Source: Mya arenaria
Taxonomy: Eukaryota; Mollusca; Bivalvia; Myida; Myidae
Assembly: GCF_026914265.1 (NCBI RefSeq)
Contig: NC_069136.1
Coordinates: 34,123,368-34,187,367 of the forward strand
Length of the DNA: 64,000 nt
Direction: 5' to 3'
Positions 11,455 to 22,192 of the stretch are shown one piece after another. The notes beneath the pieces are model-generated. The model searched no databases, was not told the DNA's origin, and worked only from the letters and a program-made list of their open reading frames with translations. The position numbers and the translations under genes are program-made. Position 1 is the first letter of the stretch; each line of letters begins with the position of its first letter.

Positions 11455-12755
11455 TTCCGGACGATAACTCATGAAAGGCTAGACAGATTTGAAATTTTTT
11501 TGGTACACAAGTGTAACATCAGAAGATACAGGTCAAGTTCGATATTGGGGCTGGTGGGGCCAAGGTCAAGGTCATTGTTACTAAAAATAGAAAAACGGTT
11601 TCCGGACGATAACTCATGAAAGGCTTGACAGATTTGAACAATTTTTGGTACACAGGTGTAACATCAGAAGATACAGATCAAGTTCGATATTGGGGCTGGT
11701 GGGGCCAAGGTCAAGGTCACTGTTACTAAAAATAGAAAAACGGTTTCCGGACGATAACTCATGAAAGGCTAGACAGATTTGAACAATTTTTGGTACACAA
11801 GTGAAACATCAGAAGATACAGGTCAAGTTCGATATTGGGGCTGGTGGGGCCAAGGTCAAGGTCATTGTTACTAAAAATAGAAAAACGGTTTCCGGACGAT
11901 AACTCATGAAAGGCTTGACAGATTTGAACAATTTTTGGTACACAGGTGTAACATCAGAAGATACAGGTCAAGTTCGATATTGGGGCTGGTGGGGCCAAGG
12001 TCAAGGTCACTGTTACTAAAAATAGAAAAACGGTTTCCAGACGATAACTCATGAAAGGCTAGACAGATTTGAACAATTTTTGGTACATAGGTGTAACATC
12101 AGAAGATACAGGTCAAGTTCGATATTTGGGCTGGTGGGGCCAATGTCAAGGTCATTGTTACTAAAAATAGAAAAACGGGTCCGGACGATAACTCATGAAA
12201 GGCTAGACAGATTTGAACAATTTTTGGTACACAGGTGTAACATCAGAAGATACAGTTTGGTACACAGGTGTAACATCAGAAGATATAGGTCATGTTTGAT
12301 ATTGGGTCTGGTGGGCCGAAGGTCAAGGTCACTGTTACTAAAAATAGAAAAACGGTTTCCAGACGATAACTCATGAAAGGCTTGACAGATTTGAACAATT
12401 TTTGGTACACAGGTGTAACATCAGAAGATACAGGTCAAGTTCGATATTGGGGCTGGTGGGGCCAAGGTAAAGGTCACTGTTACTAAAAATAGAAAAACGG
12501 TTTCCGGACGATAAATCATGAAAGGCTTGACAGATTTGAATAATTTTTGGTACACAGGTGTAACATCAGAAGATACAGGTCAAGTTCGATATTGGGGCTG
12601 GTGTGGCCAAGGTCAAGGTCACTGTTACTAAATATAGAAAAACGGTTTCCGGACGATAACTCATGAAAGGCTAGACAGATTTGAACAATTTTTGGTACAC
12701 AGGTGTAACATCAGAAGATACAGGTCAAGTTCGATATTGGGGCTGGTTATGATGG
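11455..12755. repeat. 145-bp tandem array, about nine copies
   Basis: Landmarks such as CGGTTTCCGGACGATAACTC and TTTTTGGTACACAGGTGTAA recur with a 145-bp step (for example 11595 and 11740). One copy near 12190-12290 carries an internal partial duplication. Copies are very similar, suggesting recent amplification. With the upstream hairpins and microsatellite this forms one composite repeat. Confidence 0.93.
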
Positions 12756-13000
12756 GGGTGACCAGATTAAGATTGTGGTTGGAATGACTAGGATTCTTTA
12801 AAGGAGAACTGGCCGGACTTATCTGAGGCTAAGACAATACCTCGCAGCTACAGACGTTTATACCAATTTTACAAAAAAAGTGGCTCTGTGAAAAAATATG
12901 TGAATGTTAAAATGATTTCGTTTTAAATGTTTACTTAAAATTTTATTTCATCATTGTTTCCTTTTTGCTCTTGAATAATAACTTATGATTTTGGTTTCAG

Positions 13001-13086
13001 TGACCCGTGGCCATCTTACAAATAATTCAGAACCTAGATTGAAAGCTGCAGAAAGAGACATGCCATTCTCTACAAAATTCATCTAA
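13001..13086 (+). other. Possible orphan terminal exon
   Basis: After TTGGTTTCAG a phase-1 reading stays open for 27 codons (TRGHLTNNSEPRLKAAER and onward) to TAA at 13084-13086. Phase 1 and a tail-like charged sequence fit the small-gene family. Without a matching upstream exon, chance is a real alternative. Confidence 0.2.
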
Positions 13087-13235
13087 ACCTTGTTTGATCG
13101 TATTACTTGAGGCAACCACAGAATTTTCAAGGACAGAATTCACAAAACTGTGTATGCCAACATCATATATTTAAGGACTATGCTTGAGTTAAACCGCCTT
13201 CAGCAGAAAATGTTTCAGTTTAATCTTGCAGCGAT

Positions 13236-13430
13236 CTAAGCAATCTTTAACATCATTTCAACTTTGTAAATAGTTTTAACTTGATTTTTAGAATTGACAT
13301 TTATTTCGGCTCTATACAGGAAGAAAAGACCATCTTTATACTTGCTTGATATATCATACGAAGAAGGGATAAATATTTCAAAACCAACCAGCACTGGTAT
13401 GTCATTCAAGAACTCAGCTACTCGCTCCAT
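13236..13430 (-). CDS. Short hypothetical ORF, 64 codons
   Basis: Starts MERVAEFLNDIPVLVGFEIF and ends with MLKIA before TAG. Composition is protein-like (aromatic, hydrophobic and charged residues mixed) and it is not in a tandem repeat. I see no signal peptide, zinc motif or known domain, and no splice partners. It may be a remnant exon of a decayed gene or chance. Confidence 0.18.
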   Translation of the reverse strand: MERVAEFLNDIPVLVGFEIFIPSSYDISSKYKDGLFFLYRAEINVNSKNQVKTIYKVEMMLKIA

Positions 13431-13439
13431 TGTTTAGTA

Positions 13440-15007
13440 GAAACGTCTGTGTCAATGTTATTTTTTGTGCATGATGAGGCGTTTCCTTAAGCTCACCTGA
13501 AGCCTCTAAATTTAGTGTACATGATGACCATTTGTAGCATGTTTTTCTTTACTTTTTATAAATTATTTTCGATTATTTCTTCCCTGGAACCATTTGACTA
13601 ATTATATCTCCTTCATAAATTGAAAAATTTGTTTTTTGTCAAGTTGTATGTCCGTCTGTCTGTCACAAATTGTGGCCGCAGCGTATTTCTTGAACCGCTC
13701 GAATTATTTGAAATCACTCGCAAAAAATGTTCAAGAAATTGAGAGGATGTGCAGAGCGCATGTTACAACCAGCTTGGTTCTATGTCAAAGTTAACAGGTC
13801 AATAGTTGTATAACTAAATTTCGGGTCCGCTCTATATCTCTTGAACATCTTGAAGGATTTGATATTTCTTGCCACATGGTAACCATTTTGAGAAAATGTG
13901 CAGAGGGGAGACAACAGTTTTTGATTACAAAAACAACCGAAATAAAGTAGTACTTAACACTCAAATATTTAATGAGAATCTGCACTTTTAAAGGTGTCTT
14001 TATAGTTTTAAGAGATAATATATAGTTCCAACATTTCATCTGGTCCACTACTGTTTTATGTTTGCAACATGTTTTTTTTTAAATCTTTATTTAAATTGAG
14101 TAATATATCATGACTTTTATAAACAAACACCAAACAGCAACTGGCAGATATACTTTTGAGCAGAATTTTGTGAATTCAAGCCTTAGGTCATTCCATTTTT
14201 CAATGTTTTTTTCGGAAAATGTTTTTTTTGTCACATTCAAAGATAAATGTTAACAATAAAGCTCAAACTTGAATATTATCATCTTTTTGTGCATATTTCA
14301 AAATGAAAGGATTTTTTTCTTTGATGTTTGACACTAAAACGTGAACGAGACCTTTAAGCTTATGTTCTATGACAATTTTGTGTTTGTCTATTGGTATTTG
14401 TTTATTTAAAATATTTGTCAAACTAACTTAATATGAATAAAATGTTTGAAATATTTCATATGTTTTTATTTTTAAACAATTTGCATAGGTCATGAGTGCA
14501 TTTTTTAATACAATACTTATGTGAAAAACTACAGAAACAAGCTCAGTAGTCAAAAGTTTTAACATGAACCCTGTTTTATTGCACACGCTAAAGACATAGA
14601 ACACAAAAACAAAAAAACAAAAAACAAACAAGAGCCTTGCAATATCTCAATTTTAAAATGCCTGTATACATAGTTGAACAATGCAGTATATGCATTGTTA
14701 AATACAACTTGGAGAAAAAGGTTGCATTTATCAGCATTTATACATACTAGAATGTTGTGTGTAATATAAAAAAAACTATATTACATGCATCTCATTATTT
14801 CAAAACCATTTCGTATTATTAATAAAAGAAAAACGGATTCTTAACAATTTTATATAACTAATTTTTAACCAAAATTCATTTTATGTTAATTTAAAGTTAT
14901 TCTTTAATTATCTAATTGTTTTTCGGATATCTATAAATTAAAATAACAAACAATTCTAATAATTTATTTCATATGACAAAAAATGAATTTATTTTTACAT
15001 CATGATC
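13440..15007. other. AT-rich spacer with old dispersed repeat
   Basis: Around 13640-13900 the phrases GTCCGTCTGTCTGTCACAAA, TTGAACCGCTCGAA and CTCTTGAACATCTTGAAGGA look like an eroded dispersed repeat related in style to the 145-bp composite. The rest is AT-rich with no gene seen. Confidence 0.4.
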
Positions 15008-15130
15008 AGTCATAGAGCTAGAGTGAGTGTAGTCTAGTATAAAAGGCGTTTGTCTGACTTCCTCCTGCTAAGGAGGGAATGGGTTTGATCCCTAAGTGGG
15101 AAAATGAGTTTACAGGTCAGTTGATGTATC
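15008..15130 (+). repeat. tRNA-derived SINE-like sequence
   Basis: GTGTAGTCTAGTATAAAAGG resembles a Pol III A box and GGGTTTGATCCC a B box, spaced about as in a tRNA. No clean cloverleaf forms, so it is read as a SINE head and not a tRNA gene. Confidence 0.45.
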
Positions 15131-17278
15131 TTGCTCGCGGGCAAAGAAGTACTATGTATAATGGGCACCTGTAAAGTAAAAGACGCATATATGTATTTAC
15201 TTTTCTCCTTCAAAGAGAAATTTATTTGTAAACAAAAAAGAAAAAGTCGTCCATTTTGTTCAATTGCTATTTCTAATAATATTTGTAAATTTTATATAAG
15301 CTTACTCACTTTATAATTTAAATACTGTGTCAAACTTCAAATTAAAATTAAATGCCTGCACCGATCAGTGATATTTTGTATTAATTAGGATTAACATCTA
15401 TTGGTAAAAATAGATAGATGGCGAGAAGCAATAGCCATTACTTATATCCTATTTTCATACATTATTTAATGGCAATTTAATTTGTTATTTCGAACACGTT
15501 TTATTATGGTATGCATAGTATATGCAATAGTTCAAATAATGATTTGCTGAGCTTTATAGTGATACCAAAAGCTTTTCAAGATTCGCAAGATTGCATCTCA
15601 GATGAATGTTAGAGTTTATCTTTCGAAAGATTGCCTGAAATGAAAAGAACTTATAATTAATAATATCACAAGTATACACATAGAACATACCTCATTACAT
15701 TACTTGTATATGTATATGTCATTGATCAATAGTAAACCAAGGCTACTGTAGAGGCAATTAACATTAGCCGTACTGATTTAGTAATGAAAAGAGGCATTTG
15801 CCTAGTATATAGAATGGTTAATTACAACATATTTTAGTGTGTTTAAATATTTCTGAGAAAAAATCGAATAATATGTACTTTCTAAAACATTTTCTTTTAC
15901 CCAGATTTGCTCAATTTATCAACGAACGTAATAATACCGACAAGTATGCGTATTATTTTAACCTGTTAACGCAATAATATACACAGTAAATGTCTTATTA
16001 AGAAAATTGTTGACAATTATCATGATGTGTCATAACATTGAAGTGCATTGAAACACAGAAAAGGCTGTTAAAATGTATTTTTCGAATAGCAAAGAAGATC
16101 AACCCACAAGACATTGATTAATTAAGGGTACTCACATCTACGGTTTGCTTACATTTCGTCGGTTTCCATCTCCTTTTAAAGATTGATTACGTACGTGTTC
16201 GATCGAAATACTGCACAAACGCGTTAAATTAAAGGTCGCAGAAATCTTCGAACGTAAGTTCGTATGACGTGATCGTAGATTTAGGGTCTAGTTCGTACAA
16301 TTTTTAATAAAACTGGCCCATGCTGTTCGCCTTTCACCAAATCATGTGAACTTATACCTCACTTAATATCGAGCTAAAACAATAAATGTATAAACTCAAG
16401 AACATTAATAAAATGAAAACTTCAGGGACGACCCCAGAAGTTAAAAAGAACAAGCATATTGTGTTACAAGATTCAAGGTTTTATTGTTATTTGTAGTTAG
16501 CGGTATCGTGAAACAATGTGAGTTTTAGGGACTATAAATTAAAGCAGGTTTTAAAATAAATCATGTTTTCGATGACGCCACTCATATCACAGGGTGAGGA
16601 ATCAGGTGTCTTAAAGTGTTCTCACATGGTCACAAAGGGTCACAACCGATGTAAACAAACAATTTAGTAACGTTGATTTCTGAATAACATTTTGACAGAA
16701 ATGATTTGAAAATATATGTCTAAGCCTATAATAGATTATGCTATTTTGTGCTTCTACGCGTGTGAAATATTTTAGATTTGCTTGTATTTTAATGATTTAA
16801 AATGGCAATGTTCACATTTAAGTATAAAACTTTCCTTTTGAATAAACATTTAAACACTTGAAAATACTTGAAATCCGAGTGAATATATTCTAAAATATCA
16901 AAACGTTATATTCATTAGTATATTTCTCAATTATTGTAATATGTGTTGGGTGTTTGTTTATAAGTGCTTGATATTCACCGAAATTATACATGTGTTTAAC
17001 TTGGTTTATTATTCAATAATGCTTCATATGATTTATTTTTATCCTTTTTGCTATTTGAATGATAGTATACATACGTGGATTGTGTACCTTTGTCTAACAT
17101 GATGAATTATTTATTCATGCTTTAGATGACTTGTTGTTTATCGTTTTTAATGATATTTGAATAATAGTATCTGTACAAGTGTGAATTGTGTAATGCTGTA
17201 TGTCATTATGTTTTGTTTAAGAATGCTATATTGAAAATATTATGTTTTATAGTTGACACTGTATTTAAGCCATAATGT
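15131..17278. other. AT-rich spacer, nothing recognised
   Basis: No ORF, tandem repeat or RNA gene that I can support. Confidence 0.5.
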
Positions 17279-17404
17279 GTTACATTCTTCTTCGTCTTCT
17301 TCTTCTTCTTCTTCTTCTTCTTCTTCTTCTTCTTCTTCTTCTTCTTCTTCTTCTTCTTCCTATTATTATGATTATTATTTTTATTATTATTATTATTATT
17401 ATTA

Positions 17405-17462
<58 letters not shown>

Positions 17463-17480
17463 TATTATTATTATTATTAT
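17279..17480. repeat. (TTC)n followed by (ATT)n microsatellite
   Basis: About 25 TTC units run straight into about 40 ATT units with few interruptions. The poly-Ser/Tyr and poly-Leu/Ile ORFs here are artefacts of the repeat. Confidence 0.97.
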
Positions 17481-17644
17481 TTTATTTTTTTATTTATTTA
17501 AATGATGTAAGCCTCAAACTTAACTTGACGTCACTTAATTCTTTGTTTACATCGGTTGTGATTCGTGGTGAACAATGTCAGAACCCCTTTAAATCACTTA
17601 CCTCCTCAACCTTTATCCAGTAAGTCAAAGTTCCCATTTTTCAG

Positions 17645-17754
17645 GGACCCACACATCTGATGCGCGTCCGGTTAAACCCAGGTCTGTTGTCGATGATGAC
17701 ATACTGGTTGGGGAAGACCTTCCCGAACCAAATTTACGCAGGGATCGACACTAA
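17645..17754 (+). pseudogene. Terminal exon of the small basic-protein family (copy D)
   Basis: After TTTTTCAG, a phase-1 reading gives GTHTSDARPVKPRSVVDDD and continues to LPEPNLRRDRH, then TAA at 17752-17754. The start (G-x-x-SD, then a PKRSRS-like PVKPRS) matches exon 3 of copy A, but the acidic end differs. No exon 1 or 2 is seen close upstream. It could be the last exon of copy C (10.0 kb) across a 7-kb intron swollen by insertions, or an orphan. Confidence 0.42.
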
Positions 17755-19259
17755 CTATATTTGCCTAAGATCCTGACCGGACACCACTAGTTAAAAAGTT
17801 AAAATCAAAAGACAATTTGACTTTGTTTTCTTCTAAATTATATGTGTAAGTAAGGGCTAAACGAATGATGTGTTTGAAAACATAGAATACGCAACAGGCT
17901 TAACTTAAAATTAAATTTGATTAAAAATAAATAAAAATGAAAATAATTTAGATATAATTAAAATTACCAAATCAAGCAAATTTAATCAAATTAGAATTAT
18001 ATTTAAAATTTAAGTAAAATTATAATAAACATACAATGGTATTTAAATCAAAATTTAATTGAAATCGTCTCTCGTTCCATAATATAACATAGTCAGTTAT
18101 TGCTATGACAATTGGCATGCTCTTAATTTGGTTAGTTCTTTCTCGAATGTATCTTGATTCCTATAACCTGATCAAGAAATCCTCTTTTTTATTTTGATTG
18201 GGTGATATGATTTACATGTAAGAAGCGCCAACTTTGCAATGGTAATACAATTTCGTTCACAAACATCTGCGTGAGCATATTCGAGTATGTAATTGACCAC
18301 TCAAGGGCAAATTACACCAATTCGGAAGTGAGTTCTCATTGTTGCGTGTTTGTTTATATATCTTTTATTGATACATGGCAGATTATATCGTAACTATAAA
18401 TTTATATACAGATTTTGTTACAATTTAGCTTTTTAATTAACTAGGAATTACTCTTTATAATAAGTTGAGAACTGTTTTGAAAAGTGTTATTATAATAACA
18501 ACACAATGTTTTGTATTGTCTTGAAATATTTTTAATTGCTACTTTCTTGAATTTTGTTGATAACAATTATAAATTATGATTTACCATGTAAACAGAAGAA
18601 TTGCTAAAGCATAATTTTGATTTTCTATGTATCATGTTTGTGAGTGTTTAAATAAATAGTTTCACCGGTTAAACTTACAGTTGTATATTTCGGTTGTAGT
18701 TATGTTTTTTTATACAATATGCGGGACCTCATTGAACGACGATACACACAATACAGTTTGCATGTTTTGGTAAATGCACCAACATTTTGGATGCTTGAGA
18801 GGTTAAAATCTAGTGTAGCCAAAACTAATTTTATCCAATGTATAAATAATTAATTACAAATGATTAGAATCTAGATCAAATACATCAAAGAAGACGGTAA
18901 ACAAAGCCAACGGTGTGCACCATATTACGTCATTTTGTAAATAATTTTCAAATCAAATGTATTTTTCGATTGTGCCAACTGAACTTAACATGTTTGTTGG
19001 CTTCATATCTAACTTCCAGACAAGTTATGGTGTCCCGTCACGATACATGACTCGAAGGCTCTGGTGTCCCCCAATGGGAGTTGATATGTCATCGGCCAAC
19101 CTGGGGCACCGCAAGTGTCGAACGCTGCTTACTGTTTGGTTATTCCTTCAAGTCTGTATAAAAATAAGTACTTTCGCCTGAAGCAAGTTTATTCATATGC
19201 GTTTAGATGAAAAGAAATATCATATTAATCAGTAATAGGTATGCTTTTGTGCAAAATAA
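17755..19259. other. AT-rich spacer, nothing recognised
   Basis: No supported gene. A patch at 19010-19120 is richer in GC than its surroundings, but its ORF has no recognisable domain. Confidence 0.5.
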
Positions 19260-20893
19260 TCAGGAATTGAGCTATATCAGACATTTCGTTTCTTACTTAG
19301 CTCATACATGTTGACATATTTGATATTTTATATGTTTTGTGTTGTTGACGATGAACAGGTCGGAAATAAACTGGCCTTTTGCACCACAGTTTTGCAATAA
19401 ACATGCGAATATGTTTATAACAGTTTAAGTCAAATATATCATACACTGTTGCTCTACTTACACGCGGTTGCAAAATTCTAAATAGACTAAAATCCTCGTC
19501 TGACAGAGTTCGTGCTGACCATAATGAGGTATCTTTCAATGAAACAATAGTTTTAACTGTATGTTTCCATTGACGTCTAGAGAGAATTCGTTCTGGATTA
19601 ACTAAAGCATTGTTGATAAAGCTTTGAAGTCCATATGTACATAGGATTTTACATATATCAGGAATAAAACCTAAAGAAACATTTCTATCTGTTACAAACT
19701 GAAAGTATCGTCGTAGAAAAATATTCTTAGTGGTGCATTTAGAGTCTAGACAAAGTATCAAATGTAAGAATAGCAATTTCTTAATGATCACCGATGAATA
19801 CAATTTGTGAAGCCCAAGCATTGATTCACACATATCAGATCTCGTGCGAAAATGAAATCCCTGTATTTTCTTAACCATAAAATGCTGTAAGCGATTAACT
19901 GAAGTTATATCGCTTTGTACAATATTATTCCATAATTCACTACAATAGAGAACAATTGGCATTATGATTTTAACATAGAGATTAACCGAAACTAATGGAT
20001 TAAGACCATGTGGGTGTACACCTTGAGCAGTCATTGCAAAAAATGCATTTTTAGCTTTTTGGCATCTCTCTTCAATTTGTGCTTTGCACTTCATGTTAGA
20101 AACTTGTTTCACACCCAGGTGGTTCGCACTATTAGTTTGAGGGAGTATCTGGTCACCATACATTATTGCAACTTTGGGTGGATCACGTTTTCTTGTAAAT
20201 ACGATTATTTCTGACTTGTTTACATTCATGTCTATTCGCCATGACTTACAGTAGCGATATACGATGTCCATCAATTTCTGAAGATTCAAGGGAGATAACG
20301 CCAACAGGGCAATATCATCGGCGTATGCAGGATTGCCGGACTTGGTTGAAAGAACACAACAGCCTTTGTTACTGATCTCAAGATCTTTCAGAAAGTTGTC
20401 GACGTAGATTAAATAGTAAAATGTAGATAAAACACCTCCTTGGCGAACTGATTTTTGTATGTTGATGCTATCTGATGTATCGCCATTAAGCTTAACAACG
20501 CATTTAAGATTGCTATAAGATACTCAGACTGCAGACTAGTGGCAAGTGGTCTGATGTTATAATGTTTGCACTGTCTTCAATTATAAAGTTAGTACACAAA
20601 GTAACACATGATGATTCAAGCAATATGTGGTCGATTACTTTCCCCGTTGGCACAAACGTACCGTCATATCTATTTCCACGTACATGTTGTAATGATACCA
20701 AGTTATTGTTCATTATTAATTCTGTTAGCAATCGTGACTTGGTGTTAGCACTCTTGAACTCATGGTTTCCAATTAGCTGTCCATTGAAATCCCCTGCTAG
20801 TAAAACGTCCCCAACCTGGGTGTAATAGGCTATTAATGACTGGATTTCACTTAAAACCGACTTATAATATTCTATGTTGTTACACGATGGCAT
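19260..20893 (-). mobile_element. Non-LTR retrotransposon (LINE) remnant, endonuclease joined to partial reverse transcriptase
   Basis: From the upstream side, 20893-20513 encodes the C-terminal part of an APE-type endonuclease: VLLAGDFNGQL, DHILL and SDHLPLV. It stops at 20513. Reverse transcriptase follows at once in another frame: RQGGVLST (palm), then YADDIALLAL (catalytic YADD), then a long C-terminal region down to 19297. The fingers part of the polymerase, normally well over a hundred residues between the endonuclease and RQGG, is missing, so the element carries an internal deletion as well as a 5' truncation. The C-terminal region (MLGLHKLYSS, FLHLILCLD) is of the kind seen in many mollusc LINEs. 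The clade is not assigned. It cannot mobilise itself. Confidence 0.85.
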
Positions 20894-20894
20894 A

Positions 20895-21068
20895 TACTTA
20901 CACTACGGGCAGTGTTGCCTGTTGGTCAGGTAAAGATACTTACACTACGGGCAGTGTTGCTTGTTGGTCAGGTAAAGATACTTACACTACGGGCAGTGTT
21001 GCCTGTTACCTGACCAACATGCAACACTGCCCGTAGTGTAAGTATCTTTACCTGACCAACAGACAATA
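20895..21068. repeat. 42-bp direct repeats followed by an inverted copy (hairpin)
   Basis: TTACACTACGGGCAGTGTTG begins at 20898, 20940 and 20982 (42-bp step). Just after the third copy the reverse complement runs from about 21010 to 21068. The whole can fold into a long stem with a very short loop. It abuts the 5' end of the LINE remnant. Confidence 0.93.
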
Positions 21069-22192
21069 ATGTCCGTAGTATTTTGCATTTCACACTAAAA
21101 TGTTTGATAAGAATCTTAATGAATACTCATATATATTGCCAACGCCTGGTTACCCTTATAAATGTTTGGTATTATTTGAAAGCGTTTAATGTAAAGAGAA
21201 AAGAAATACTAAGCTGATTTAGGTATTTCAAACATGCAAATTTGGCCTTGAAATATAGCCCGAGAATGAAAATACAAACTGTATTTGAACACAAAAACAT
21301 TTTTCTGTGAAAACTACCTTAAACAAACTTATACTTAAACTAACATTTATCAATCCAATACCAAAAAAGTAAGGGAAGAAACTTCAGGTTTGATTGTCAT
21401 ATACTGTCAAATACTTCCATAAATATATTTCAAATCCATCACCATCATCATCATCATCATAAGCAGCAGCAGCATCAACAGCAGCATCAGCAATACCACC
21501 ACAACAAATACCACCACCAACACCACCACCACCACAGACACCCATGTAATTGGATTATTTTAATTTCATTTAAGTTTAACCTTGTCACTTATAATATAAG
21601 ACACAAAATACATGATACAAAAATCTTTTATTCTAATTTTAAAATTTATATTCGGGTATATGTTAACAAGAAACATTAGCTCAATGAGCATTTTCCGACA
21701 TGAATAACAAACATACATAACATATTAACGCACAACAATGAGCATGTGTTCGGAAAATAAATCATATACACATGCAGTTTAAAATTGGTACACATGTTGG
21801 AACAAGTATTTACAAAAGCCGTTCCTTATTATATTCATGCATATTATTACAAAAAATAAGATGAATTAGAGCATTGAAAACAGTGATAACATCAAAAAGT
21901 TATGGGAAACAGCTAACAATATTCTGGAAGGCGTTTCATAAAGAATCTTAGAAGTATGATTTTATGTCCTAGGGGTGTTTCATCATTTTTCAATCGTTTA
22001 TAATTAGAAACATATTAATCTTATTAACATATCAATTCAAGAGAAATAATGGTCGTTGTTTCATAAATATACATTTTATAACTACAAGAATCTTATTCAC
22101 AACTAATGTTCAAGCAGAAAGTTACATTTATTTTTATAATAAATAATACAAAACTGTTTTATTTATTTCTTAGCCTGAATACAACAACACTT
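21069..22192. other. 3' flank of the B-box gene with trinucleotide microsatellite
   Basis: A CAT/CAG/CAC-type microsatellite lies at 21437-21540, followed by CACAGACACCCATG and TTTCATTTAAGTTTAACC. The same order is found at 38715-38960, showing that the duplication including the B-box gene reaches this far. 21960-22110 likewise matches 40495-40640. No gene seen. Confidence 0.6.

Noticed and set aside
15008-15130. Functional tRNA gene
   Set aside because: A- and B-box-like blocks exist but no acceptor or anticodon stem can be drawn.
17253-17505. Poly-Ser/Tyr and poly-Leu/Ile ORFs
   Set aside because: Translation of TTC and ATT microsatellites.
20836-21036. 66-codon ORF with TYTTGSVACWSGKD repeats
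   Set aside because: Translation of the 42-bp direct repeats.
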